Origin: F23-B02 sp963632825
Lineage (GTDB): Bacteria > Bacillota > Clostridia > Oscillospirales > Oscillospiraceae
Direction of reading: 5' to 3'
Length of the DNA: 37,423 bases
NCBI GenBank assembly: GCA_963632825.1
Contig: CAVGWF010000069.1
Span: 1-37,423 of the forward strand
The number at the start of each line of letters is the position of its first letter. Position 1 is the first letter of the stretch. The notes below the pieces were generated by a model that was given only the letters and a program-made list of their open reading frames with translations, made no database searches and was not told the origin of the DNA. The translations under genes and the position numbers were made by a program. Below, one piece after another: positions 15,987-23,980 of the stretch.

Positions 15987-16430
15987 TCACAGCTCCCTTG
16001 TGTCAAGAATTATGGTCACGGGTCCGTCGTTTACGGACTCGACCTTCATTTTTGCACCGAACTCGCCGGTGCCTACCTCAAAGCCCCGGCTGCGGCACTC
16101 GGCAATGACCTTTTCGTAAAGCGGTATTGCCGTTTCCGGCCGGGCTGCCTTGGAAAAGCCGGGACGGCGCGACCTGCAGTCGGCAAACAGCGTGAACTGG
16201 CTGATTATAAGCAGCTGCGCGCCCGCATCCAAGGGGCTGACATTCATTTTATCGTTGTCATCTTCAAATATGCGCAGACCGCATATCTTGTCCGCGATCT
16301 TTATCGCTTCCTTTTCACCGTCGTCGGCATGCACGCCCAGCAGCACGAGAAAGCCCTTGCCTATGCTGCTTTTGACCTCGCCGTCTATCGAAACCGATGC
16401 ACTGTCTACTCTTGTCAGTACAGCTCTCAT
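15987..16430 (-). CDS. dtd: D-aminoacyl-tRNA deacylase
   Basis: Dtd removes D-amino acids and misattached glycine from tRNA, protecting translation. The 147-aa length is standard. The two active-site motifs are present: SQFTLFA mid-protein and NDGPVT near the C-terminus, which holds the cross-subunit Gly-Pro of the dimer. The start overlaps the rel stop by 4 nt (ATGA) and is preceded by GGAGGA, so it is translationally coupled to rel. Confidence 0.95.
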   Translation of the reverse strand: MRAVLTRVDSASVSIDGEVKSSIGKGFLVLLGVHADDGEKEAIKIADKICGLRIFEDDNDKMNVSPLDAGAQLLIISQFTLFADCRSRRPGFSKAARPETAIPLYEKVIAECRSRGFEVGTGEFGAKMKVESVNDGPVTIILDTREL

Positions 16431-18667
16431 TTTCTTCCTCCGTTTCTGTTTACCTCAACAACTCCGGGCAGGGAATTGAGCTTGCTCATTACGGCCCTCA
16501 GCTCGTCAAGTCCCTTTGTCTCCAGAGTTATATTTACTATTGATTTATCTCCCGTATCGCGTGCGTTTATGGTGCGCACCTTTGTGTTGAGGGTGTTGAA
16601 TATGGACGCAATGTCCATTATAAGTCCGCTGCGTTCACGCGATACGACCGTTATGGCGGTAGAATAGCTCTCCTTTATCTCGTCTGACCAGCTCACATTT
16701 ATCCAGCGGCCGATGTCCTCGGGCTTGAACTCGCGCCGCGCATAGTTTTCACAGTCGGTACGGTGTATGGAAACGCCCTGACCGCGGGTTATATAGCCGA
16801 CGATATCGTCGCCCGGTATGGGCGTGCAGCAGCGGGAAAATTTGATAAGGCAGTTATCCAGCCCCTCAACGAGAACTCCGTGCACGGGTCTGACACGCTT
16901 CTGAGCCATCTGCTCACGTCTTTCGGCGGCCTCGGTGACCTTTTCGAGAACGGTTTTCTTGCCGGAAACATGATGCAGACGGGCAAGCTCGTCCTTCATG
17001 CGGTTTACGGCTCTCGTAGCCGCCATGCCGCCGTAGCCTATGGCGGCATACATCTCGTCGAGGCTCGTGTACGACACCTTTTTCAGAAGCTGCGGCAGAA
17101 CATCCTCATCGCTTATATCCTCAAGCCGCAGACCCTTGCTTTTGAGCTCCGACTCGAACATCGCACGGCCGCGCTCGATATTTTCGTCTCGGCGCTCTTT
17201 TTTGAACCACTGCTTTATCTTCGTGCGTGCGGAGCCGCTTTTTGCAATGTTCAGCCAATCGCGGCTCGGTCCGGCTGCATTTTTGGAGGTCCGGACCTCG
17301 ACTATGTCGCCGTTCTGCAGCACATAGTCGAAGTTGACTATCCTGCCGTTTACGGATGCGCCAATCATGCTGTTGCCGACGGCGGAGTGAATGCTGTATG
17401 CAAAGTCGATGGGAGTTGCACCCGCGGGGAGGTTTATGACATCGCCCTTAGGAGAGAATACAAACACCTCGTCGGCAAACATATCTATCTTGAGATTGTG
17501 AAAAAAGTCGGTCGCGTCCGATTCCTGCTGGCTTTCAAGCAGCCGCCTTACCCACGCAAATTTTTCCTCATCGCCGGTTTTTACAACGGCGTCGGCATTG
17601 TCGCCTATCTTATATTTCCAGTGTGCGGCGATGCCGTATTCGGCGGTGCGGTGCATTTCCCATGTGCGGATCTGTACCTCAAACGGTATGCCCTCGGAGC
17701 CGATGACGGTTGTGTGAACGCTCTGGTACATATTCGGCTTGGGTGTGGATATATAGTCCTTGAATCTGCCGGGCACGGGCTTGAACATGTCGTGGATAAT
17801 GCCGAGCACATTGTAGCAGTCCGGTATGGTGTCGACGATAACGCGAAAAGCGCACAGATCAAATATACCATTAATGTCGAGCTTCTGCGCGTACATTTTT
17901 CTGTATATGCTGTAAATGTGCTTTATGCGGCTTGTTACGGTGACATCCAGCCCTTCCTCCTCAAGGCGCAGCTTCATTTTCGTCTCGACGCTCGACATAA
18001 AGCTTTTCAGAGTGCCCATACGCTCGTTGAGCGTGTCGGTTATCTCCTTGTATCCGGCCGGATCAAGGTACATAAGCGCAAGATCCTCCAGCTCCCACTT
18101 TGCTCTCTGCATACCGAGCCTGTGGGCGATGGGAGCATATATCTCCATCGTTTCGAGCGATTTCTGCCTCTGCTTTTCCTCCGTCTGATATGCCATGGTG
18201 CGCATATTGTGCAGCCTGTCGGCTATCTTTATGAGGATAACGCGTATATCCTTCGCCATTGCCATGAGCATCTTGCGGAGGTTTTCCATCTGCTCGTCTT
18301 CCTTGCTCGTATACTGCACGCGAGTGAGCTTGGTAACACCCTCGACGATGTTCGCAACCGGCTCTCCGAACTGGCGGGCGATATCGCCGTGAGTGAGCTG
18401 AGTGTCCTCAATGACGTCATGCAGCAGAGCCGCGACTATTGAATCCTCGTCAAGACCCATGTCAACGGCTATATCCGCCGCGGCAACACAGTGCGTGACA
18501 TATGGTGAGCCGTCCTTCCTGAGCTGACCGGAGTGGGCGAGCTTCGCCATATGGTAGGCCGCCCCTATCCTGCCCATATCCATTTCCATACCGCTGTCAT
18601 CTATCTTTTTGCGCAGCGCATCGAACATTTCATCCGGATCAAGTATTTTCTTTTCAATGTCTGCCAT
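16427..18667 (-). CDS. rel: Bifunctional (p)ppGpp synthetase/hydrolase
   Basis: This 746-aa protein makes and degrades the stringent-response alarmone (p)ppGpp. Its hydrolase HD domain has H83-D84 with E87-D88 and a downstream D150 (KIADRLHN). The synthetase domain carries the RFKD motif at 301-304, which marks bifunctional Rel enzymes rather than monofunctional RelA (EFDD). EVQIRT follows, then a TGS domain (DEVFVFSPKGDVINL), a zinc-finger-like CC region (FSRCCTPIPGD) and a C-terminal ACT domain. I choose the ATG at 18667, which overlaps the recJ stop (TAATG); a longer frame to 18847 lies inside recJ. It is the second gene of the recJ operon and is ribosome-associated in characterised relatives. 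Confidence 0.95.
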   Translation of the reverse strand: MADIEKKILDPDEMFDALRKKIDDSGMEMDMGRIGAAYHMAKLAHSGQLRKDGSPYVTHCVAAADIAVDMGLDEDSIVAALLHDVIEDTQLTHGDIARQFGEPVANIVEGVTKLTRVQYTSKEDEQMENLRKMLMAMAKDIRVILIKIADRLHNMRTMAYQTEEKQRQKSLETMEIYAPIAHRLGMQRAKWELEDLALMYLDPAGYKEITDTLNERMGTLKSFMSSVETKMKLRLEEEGLDVTVTSRIKHIYSIYRKMYAQKLDINGIFDLCAFRVIVDTIPDCYNVLGIIHDMFKPVPGRFKDYISTPKPNMYQSVHTTVIGSEGIPFEVQIRTWEMHRTAEYGIAAHWKYKIGDNADAVVKTGDEEKFAWVRRLLESQQESDATDFFHNLKIDMFADEVFVFSPKGDVINLPAGATPIDFAYSIHSAVGNSMIGASVNGRIVNFDYVLQNGDIVEVRTSKNAAGPSRDWLNIAKSGSARTKIKQWFKKERRDENIERGRAMFESELKSKGLRLEDISDEDVLPQLLKKVSYTSLDEMYAAIGYGGMAATRAVNRMKDELARLHHVSGKKTVLEKVTEAAERREQMAQKRVRPVHGVLVEGLDNCLIKFSRCCTPIPGDDIVGYITRGQGVSIHRTDCENYARREFKPEDIGRWINVSWSDEIKESYSTAITVVSRERSGLIMDIASIFNTLNTKVRTINARDTGDKSIVNITLETKGLDELRAVMSKLNSLPGVVEVNRNGGRK

Positions 18668-20679
18668 TACGACCGTCTCGCTTTCAATCGTTTTATAAGC
18701 TCGGAGTTTTCGAGATTGACTTTTGCACAGCCCGTGACTATCCTCGCACCGAAAACGGAGTCGGGAGCCGTCATGCGCAGAAGACCCAATTCGCACAGCA
18801 CGCGCAGGCATATGCAGAACCGCTCGGGCTCTACCCCGTGAGGACACTGCCGGATAACTCCGTCAAGGTCGGACGCCACCGCTCCGCCGAGAGACTGGAG
18901 CCTGCGCCATGACTTTATAAAGGCACTTCTGTCTGGACAATAGCCCGAAGCCTCGGCCACCGGCATATCCGAGAGTATCTTCTCGCAAAGCGGTCTCGGA
19001 TCATGCGCCTTGACTGCCGTGACCTGAAGCTGCACACTGCGCCGCAGTCTGAATTCGTTTATCTGCGGAGTGAAGGCTATGTCTATCCTGCTGCCTGCGT
19101 GCAGCCCCAGCTCGGCTTCGCTGTGAGAGAAAAACACGCATTCAAAGCCTGTGCCCCTGAAGCTTATGCTCAGACGCAGATGCTTTCCGCCGCCTATGGG
19201 CGTCACGCGATCGAGCCTTGCTCCGTTTATGCAAAGCGTGGGCTTGGGATTTCCGCTCCCGTAGGGCTCAAGCCTGCCGAGAGCGGCAACGCCATCCATG
19301 TCAAGTATGCCCGGATCGGTCACTTCAATATCGCAATTGAGAGTGGGGAGCTCGCTCGGCTTGTTCATTTCGTAGTATTCGTTAAAGGCATTGCAGAACT
19401 GCCTGAGCTTATCACGCTTTATATTGAGTCCTGCCGCGAGCGCATGACCGCCGAAGCCCTCAAGATATTCCGAGCACGCCGAGAGTGCGTCAAAGAGATT
19501 AAAGCCGCCGTAGCTGCGGCACGAGCCCTTGCCCTTTTCTCCGTCAAGGCATATCATGACGGTCGGCCTGGAATACTGCTCGGCAAGCTTTGATGCCGCA
19601 ATGCCGATCACGCCCTGATGCCATTTTTCACTGGCAAGCACTATCGGAGTGGACGGCGTTTTGCCGTCCATCATGCCTGAGGCATCGTCCCATATCTCCG
19701 TTTCGAGATGCTGGCGCCGGCGGTTTAATTCACACAGCTTATCGGCGAGCGTGTTAGCCTCGTCCGAGTCGCCGGTCATGAGCAGTCTGCCCGCAACGGA
19801 CACCTCGCCCAGCCTGCCGGCTGCGTTCAGCCGCGGTGCAAGCGTAAAGCCTATCGTAGACGACGACATTTTTCGCTCCGATGCTCCCGATTCACGCAGA
19901 AGCGCCTCAAGTCCGGGGCGGGAGGTATGCTCAAGCATGGCAAGCCCGCACCGCACAATATACCTGTTCTCGCCAGTGAGCGGCACGACATCCGCAACGG
20001 TCCCTATCGCGGCAAGATCGGCGTACCTTGCAACGGTCTGCTCGCTTTCGCCCTCAACGGCGCACACGAGCTTGAGCGCAACTCCGACACCGGCAAGGTC
20101 CTTGTTCGGATACCGGCATCCGTCCTGCTTTGGGTCGATTACCGCAACGGCATCGGGTATCGTCTGCTCGCGGCACTCGTGATGATCGGTTATGATGAGG
20201 TCAATGCCTATCCTGCGCGCAAACTCGGCCTCGGCTGCCGCGGTTATGCCGCAGTCGACGCTTATGATCAGGCTGACTCCCTTTGCGTGCAGACTCTCAA
20301 TGGCGCCGTCGTTTATGCCGTAGCCCTCGTCTATCCTGTCGGGGATATACGGATAGCATCTGAGTCCGCGGCTGCGCAGCCAATCGGTCAGCAGACAGGT
20401 CGAGGTTATGCCGTCAACATCGTAGTCGCCGTATACCGCCACGGTCTCCCCACCGGAGAGTGCGCGCCTTATGCGCGTTACCGCCTTATCCATGTCCTTT
20501 AAGAGCATCGGGTCCGCGAGCAGCTCCGAGCCTCCGTCAAGGAAGCTGCGCGCCTCGTCAAGACCGGATACTCCGCGAACGCTGAGCATTTTCGCAAGCA
20601 GCGGCGCGTAGCCTGCGTCGAGGAAAAGCCGCTCGGCTTCCGGAGCCCGCTCTTCTATTTTCCATTTACTGTAATCCAT
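18667..20679 (-). CDS. recJ: Single-stranded-DNA-specific exonuclease RecJ
   Basis: RecJ is a 5'-3' exonuclease that works with helicases in recombination and mismatch repair. The DHH-family motifs are in order: YGDYDVDG (residues 83-90), VDCG (141-144), DHHE (165-168) and AIGTVADVVPL. The DHHA1 part (EGFGGHALAAG) and an OB-fold region follow. At 670 aa it is somewhat longer than E. coli RecJ, with an extra C-terminal winged-helix-like segment, common in Firmicutes. I choose the ATG at 20679; an in-frame TTG two codons upstream is possible. The ribosome binding site is poor for either. It is the first gene of the operon and overlaps rel by one base. Confidence 0.9.
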   Translation of the reverse strand: MDYSKWKIEERAPEAERLFLDAGYAPLLAKMLSVRGVSGLDEARSFLDGGSELLADPMLLKDMDKAVTRIRRALSGGETVAVYGDYDVDGITSTCLLTDWLRSRGLRCYPYIPDRIDEGYGINDGAIESLHAKGVSLIISVDCGITAAAEAEFARRIGIDLIITDHHECREQTIPDAVAVIDPKQDGCRYPNKDLAGVGVALKLVCAVEGESEQTVARYADLAAIGTVADVVPLTGENRYIVRCGLAMLEHTSRPGLEALLRESGASERKMSSSTIGFTLAPRLNAAGRLGEVSVAGRLLMTGDSDEANTLADKLCELNRRRQHLETEIWDDASGMMDGKTPSTPIVLASEKWHQGVIGIAASKLAEQYSRPTVMICLDGEKGKGSCRSYGGFNLFDALSACSEYLEGFGGHALAAGLNIKRDKLRQFCNAFNEYYEMNKPSELPTLNCDIEVTDPGILDMDGVAALGRLEPYGSGNPKPTLCINGARLDRVTPIGGGKHLRLSISFRGTGFECVFFSHSEAELGLHAGSRIDIAFTPQINEFRLRRSVQLQVTAVKAHDPRPLCEKILSDMPVAEASGYCPDRSAFIKSWRRLQSLGGAVASDLDGVIRQCPHGVEPERFCICLRVLCELGLLRMTAPDSVFGARIVTGCAKVNLENSELIKRLKARRS

Positions 20680-20708
20680 TAACAAACACTACTTCAATAT
20701 ATTTTTTT

Positions 20709-20738
20709 ATAATAGAATATAATAACAAAATTCTTCAA
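20709..20738 (-). promoter_or_regulatory. Putative promoter of the recJ-rel operon
   Basis: On the minus strand, TTGAAG (20738-20733) and TATTAT (20714-20709) are 18 bp apart, 30 bp before the recJ start in a very AT-rich stretch. Confidence 0.5.
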
Positions 20739-20773
20739 TTTACGCAAGGGGTACGGAAGCTTTTCCGGAAATA

Positions 20774-20802
20774 TTGACATTCCGACCCTTCAATGATAAA
20801 AT
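20774..20802 (+). promoter_or_regulatory. Promoter of tRNA-Leu
   Basis: A perfect TTGACA (20774-20779) and TAAAAT (20797-20802) are 17 bp apart, 18 bp before the mature tRNA 5' end. Confidence 0.85.
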
Positions 20803-20820
20803 CAACAAGTCAGCGCACCT

Positions 20821-20906
20821 GCCGGTGTGGTGGAATGGTAGACACGGCGGACTTAAAATCCTCTGATGCTTGCGTCATGCCGGTTCGAGTCCGGCCACCG
20901 GCACCA
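20821..20906 (+). tRNA. tRNA-Leu (anticodon TAA)
   Basis: The acceptor stem GCCGGTG (20821-20827) pairs with CACCGGC (20896-20902). The anticodon loop reads TAA within GGACTTAAAATCC. A long variable arm typical of leucine tRNA is present, as are the TTCGAGTC T-loop and an encoded CCA end. Confidence 0.97.
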
Positions 20907-20907
20907 T

Positions 20908-20952
20908 ATCGAGTGTTCATAACGGATTCGAGTTATGAACACTCGATTTTTA
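20908..20952 (+). terminator. Terminator after tRNA-Leu
   Basis: A 15-bp perfect stem (20908-20922 with 20933-20947) has a 10-nt loop and is followed by a T-run. It isolates the tRNA from the regulator gene downstream. Confidence 0.9.
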
Positions 20953-21044
20953 TGCTCCCTTTTGAGCAGGCGCGGTGTCTGCTACTTTGCTATCCTGATT
21001 GTGCGTTCGGAGCATAAATTTCGTTGGTTTTATTGAGAAAAAAC

Positions 21045-21075
21045 TGTGGCATATACCACAACGGTGTGATATAAT
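21045..21075 (+). promoter_or_regulatory. Promoter and CRP-like palindrome upstream of the Crp/Fnr gene
   Basis: A consensus TATAAT is at 21070-21075. The -35 region is occupied by TGTGG-N6-CCACA (21045-21060), with the spacing and half-site layout of a CRP/FNR-family operator. No good -35 hexamer is present. This suggests autoregulation by the adjacent gene product. Confidence 0.6.
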
Positions 21076-21109
21076 GTGCAAAAATTCGTCGTTATAAGGA
21101 GGACGGACG

Positions 21110-21757
21110 GTGGATCTTCAAAATGTTGAGCTTTTTGAGGGCGTAAGCTGCGCGAGCATCGAGGCGATGGTGAGCTGCTTCCGACCGGAGGTCAGAAGGT
21201 TTAAAAAAGGCGACACCATACTTGTGTTCGAGCCGGAGGTAAAGAGCCTGTGCGTCCTGCTCTCGGGCAAGGCACACCTTTACTGCGTTGACAGCGAAGG
21301 GGAGTACACTCTGCTGGAAAACTACGGCGAAAACGATATTTTCGGCGAGGTATTTACCATGCCGTACAGCGGACTCGGCTATGTCGCTGAGGCAGATTCA
21401 GACTGCAGCGTCATGTTTTTCAAGATGAGTGCCGTTTACGGAAGATGTCCCAACGCCTGCGAGCATCACACGCAGATAACGAAAAACCTGTTTACGCTTT
21501 CGGCAAAAAAGGCGCAGATGATGGCACTTAGGATAAACATGATAAGCAAGAAAACCGTGCGCCAGAAGCTTATAAGCTATTTTGAGTACCTTGCGGAGAA
21601 AACTGGCAGCTCCGTCTTTGAAACGGAGCTGAGCCTGTCGCAGCTTGCAAATTATCTATGCGTTGACCGCACCAGTCTCATGCGTGAGCTGCGGCTGATG
21701 CGCGGAGAGGGGCTCATAAGCTCCAGCGGAAGAAAAATAGAAATGCTGACTGTATAG
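21110..21757 (+). CDS. Crp/Fnr-family transcriptional regulator
   Basis: The 215-aa protein has a cyclic-nucleotide-binding-like beta-roll in its N-terminal half (VRRFKKGDTILVFEPEVKSLCVLLSGKAHLY) and a long dimerisation helix. The winged helix follows (LSLSQLANYLCVDRTSLMREL). Several cysteines occur but no clear FNR iron-sulfur spacing, and the sensed signal is unknown. The recognition helix aligns with Arg at CRP positions 180 and 185 and Thr in place of Glu181. The GTG start has AAGGAGG about 7 nt upstream. A CRP-like palindrome lies over its own promoter. degV follows 14 bp downstream, probably in the same transcript. Confidence 0.9.
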   Translation: MDLQNVELFEGVSCASIEAMVSCFRPEVRRFKKGDTILVFEPEVKSLCVLLSGKAHLYCVDSEGEYTLLENYGENDIFGEVFTMPYSGLGYVAEADSDCSVMFFKMSAVYGRCPNACEHHTQITKNLFTLSAKKAQMMALRINMISKKTVRQKLISYFEYLAEKTGSSVFETELSLSQLANYLCVDRTSLMRELRLMRGEGLISSSGRKIEMLTV

Positions 21758-21771
21758 GAGGACAAAGAAAC

Positions 21772-22644
21772 ATGAGCAGCTATATCGTAACGACAGATTC
21801 CGGATGTGACCTGCCGCTCAGCTTTTGCAAAAGCCGGGATATCATCCCCATAGCCATGAGCTATGCCATCGGCGACACGGAGTATACCGACACCATGGAT
21901 CCCGCGGATCTCAAGGCTTTTTACGACGGTATGCGCGCGGGCGACGCACCTAAAACAAGTCAGGTCACGCCGTATAAGTTCATTGAATTTTGGACACCGC
22001 TGCTTGAAAAGGGCCTGCCGATAGTGCACATATCTCTCGGCAGCGGCATCTCCGGCACATGGGCAAACGCGGTTCAGGCGGCAAAAATGATGACTCAGGA
22101 GCATCCTGATGCGGACATACGCGTTGTAGACTCAACCCTCGCGTCCGTGGGCTACGGAATGCTCGCCATCCTCGCTTCGGATATGCGCGACTGCGGCAGC
22201 ACCGCCGATGAGTGCCAGGCACTTCTGGAAAAGGTCAAGGGTAATATAAACACCTATTACACCACGGGTGATCTTACTTATCTCTACCGCAGCGGCAGAG
22301 TCAGCCGAACGGGCATGACGATCGCGCACGCGCTTAACATATGGCCAATACTTAACCTTGACATTGACGGTCACCTCATTGTTCAGGCAAAGGAGCGCGG
22401 CAGGAAAAAGACCATAGAGCGCATACATAAGATAATAAGCGAGCTCAGCGTTGACCCCGAGGATCAGACGCTTTATATCTGCCACTCCGACATTGAGGAG
22501 GAGGCGCGTGAGTTCGGCGACGAGATAAAAAGGCTATTCGGCTTCAGGGATGTATTTTATACATATATAGGTACTACTATCGGCTCAAACTGCGGACCGG
22601 GGCTTATGGCGGCGTTTTTCGTCGGCAAAAAAAGAACGAAATGA
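21772..22644 (+). CDS. DegV-family fatty-acid-binding protein
   Basis: The 290-aa protein begins YIVTTDSGCDLP and contains HISLGSGISGTWANA plus the YLYRSGRVSR segment, all typical of DegV/FakB. FakB proteins hold a fatty acid for phosphorylation by FakA. No fakA is in the window, so this may be one of several paralogues. The AGGAGG site and ATG are clear. It sits between the Crp/Fnr regulator and an unknown gene in one apparent operon. Which fatty acid, if any, it binds cannot be told from sequence. Confidence 0.9.
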   Translation: MSSYIVTTDSGCDLPLSFCKSRDIIPIAMSYAIGDTEYTDTMDPADLKAFYDGMRAGDAPKTSQVTPYKFIEFWTPLLEKGLPIVHISLGSGISGTWANAVQAAKMMTQEHPDADIRVVDSTLASVGYGMLAILASDMRDCGSTADECQALLEKVKGNINTYYTTGDLTYLYRSGRVSRTGMTIAHALNIWPILNLDIDGHLIVQAKERGRKKTIERIHKIISELSVDPEDQTLYICHSDIEEEAREFGDEIKRLFGFRDVFYTYIGTTIGSNCGPGLMAAFFVGKKRTK

Positions 22645-22654
22645 GGAAAAGACA

Positions 22655-23008
22655 GTGAATGTTGAATACATTGATTTCAAAACCGTAAATCTTACGAGTA
22701 AGCTTGATACCACGATGGGCGCAGAGCTCAAGCTCACACAGACCGGCAAGGTCTCCGTAAAGCTTCCCGAGGAGTGGAACGGCTTTGCGTTTCTGTACCT
22801 GAGCATAAAAATATGCGACCCAGAGGAGCGCTATTTTCTGTTTGATATAACCACCGAGACCATTGTGAAGCTGCCCGATGAGGAAAAGGAATTTACCGAG
22901 GAGGCCATGAATGCGGGCATGGAGATAGCTCAGGAAAAGAGCTTTGAGGCCATACGGGCCATATCCGTTGCAATGGGCATAAACGAGCTCGATCTTGCCG
23001 GTAAGTGA
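22655..23008 (+). CDS. Conserved-looking 117-aa protein of unknown function
   Basis: I do not recognise this family. It begins MNVEYIDFKTVNLTSKLDTTMGA, a predicted beta-rich half, and ends in a charged, mostly helical part (KEFTEEAMNAGMEIAQEKSFEAI). No signal peptide or membrane helix is seen. The start is GTG, with GAGG overlapping the degV stop about 8 nt upstream. The stop nearly touches the next start (1 bp apart). Codon use matches its neighbours, so I take it as a real gene of the degV operon, not a shadow. Confidence 0.7.
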   Translation: MNVEYIDFKTVNLTSKLDTTMGAELKLTQTGKVSVKLPEEWNGFAFLYLSIKICDPEERYFLFDITTETIVKLPDEEKEFTEEAMNAGMEIAQEKSFEAIRAISVAMGINELDLAGK

Positions 23009-23009
23009 T

Positions 23010-23918
23010 ATGAAGGAACCTACTCTTGTTATAATGGCTGCCGGTATGGGCAGCAGATTCGGCGGCTTAAAGCAGATAACCGCGGTGGACGCGCAGGGGC
23101 ATGCGATAATAGATTTCTCCATGTTCGATGCGTATCGCGCAGGCTTTCGCAGCGTTGTTTTCATCATAAAGCATGAGATAGCCGACAGCTTCAGAGCGGC
23201 GGTAGGCAGCCGCATGGAAAAGTACTTTGATGTGAAGTATGTTTATCAGCAGCTCGATGTCCTGCCCGAGGGCTACTCGGTGCCGGAGGGCAGAGTAAAG
23301 CCGTGGGGAACCGGCCACGCGGTGATGTGTTGCCGCGGCGTTGTAAACGAGCCGTTTGCCGTTATAAACGCCGATGACTTCTACGGTGCCGGCGCGTATA
23401 AGGCGATGTACGATTTTCTCAGCGCGCCGCATGATGCGGGCGAATACGCCATGGTCGGCTATAAGCTCCGCAATACGGTCACGGAAAACGGCAGCGTCGC
23501 GCGCGGCGTGTGTGATGTCGAAAACGGCTATCTTACGGATATAACCGAGCGCACGCATATCGAAAAGCGCGGCGATGACGCTGCATATACCGAGGACGGC
23601 GAGAGCTTTATTCCTCTCTCTGGCGATGCAACGGTGTCCATGAATTTCTGGGGCTTTTCGCCCATGATGCTCGATGAGCTTTATGCGCGTTTCCCTGGAT
23701 TTTTAGATGAAAACCTCCCAAAAAACCCGCTTAAATGCGAATATTTCCTGCCGTTTGTCGCAAACGAGCAGCTTGAGGAGAAGAAAGCCGCCGTACGCAT
23801 ACTCGAGTGCAGCGAGACATGGTACGGCATGACATACCACGAGGATCTCGAATCCGTCAGGAAGGCCATAGCCGATATGAAGGCACGCGGGATATATCCC
23901 GAAAAGCTCTGGGAATAA
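23010..23918 (+). CDS. Sugar-phosphate nucleotidyltransferase family protein
   Basis: The 302-aa protein opens with the nucleotide-binding signature LVIMAAGMGSRFGGLKQ. It has a likely metal-binding DD pair in AVINADDFYGAGAY and a conserved WGTGHA motif earlier. This is the fold of enzymes that join sugar-1-phosphates to NTPs. It lacks the C-terminal hexapeptide repeats of GlmU, and the substrate cannot be named. I choose the ATG at 23010; an upstream TTG at 22995 overlaps the preceding gene. The ribosome binding site is weak, suggesting coupling. It is the last gene of its operon, with a terminator after it. Confidence 0.8.
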   Translation: MKEPTLVIMAAGMGSRFGGLKQITAVDAQGHAIIDFSMFDAYRAGFRSVVFIIKHEIADSFRAAVGSRMEKYFDVKYVYQQLDVLPEGYSVPEGRVKPWGTGHAVMCCRGVVNEPFAVINADDFYGAGAYKAMYDFLSAPHDAGEYAMVGYKLRNTVTENGSVARGVCDVENGYLTDITERTHIEKRGDDAAYTEDGESFIPLSGDATVSMNFWGFSPMMLDELYARFPGFLDENLPKNPLKCEYFLPFVANEQLEEKKAAVRILECSETWYGMTYHEDLESVRKAIADMKARGIYPEKLWE

Positions 23919-23934
23919 ATGCGGATAAATGAAG

Positions 23935-23969
23935 AAGCTCAGACCGTTTTGCAAACAGTCTGAGCTTTT
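23935..23969. terminator. Terminator between the nucleotidyltransferase and coiled-coil genes
   Basis: A 10-bp stem (23935-23944 with 23958-23967) with a 13-nt loop precedes a T-run. It lies between converging genes. Confidence 0.8.
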
Positions 23970-23980
23970 CAATGTTCATA

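Noticed and set aside
16763..18442. Long 559-codon plus-strand ORF opposite rel
   Set aside because: It is antisense to a clear bifunctional Rel protein; long open frames opposite GC-rich genes are expected. No ribosome binding site or known motifs.
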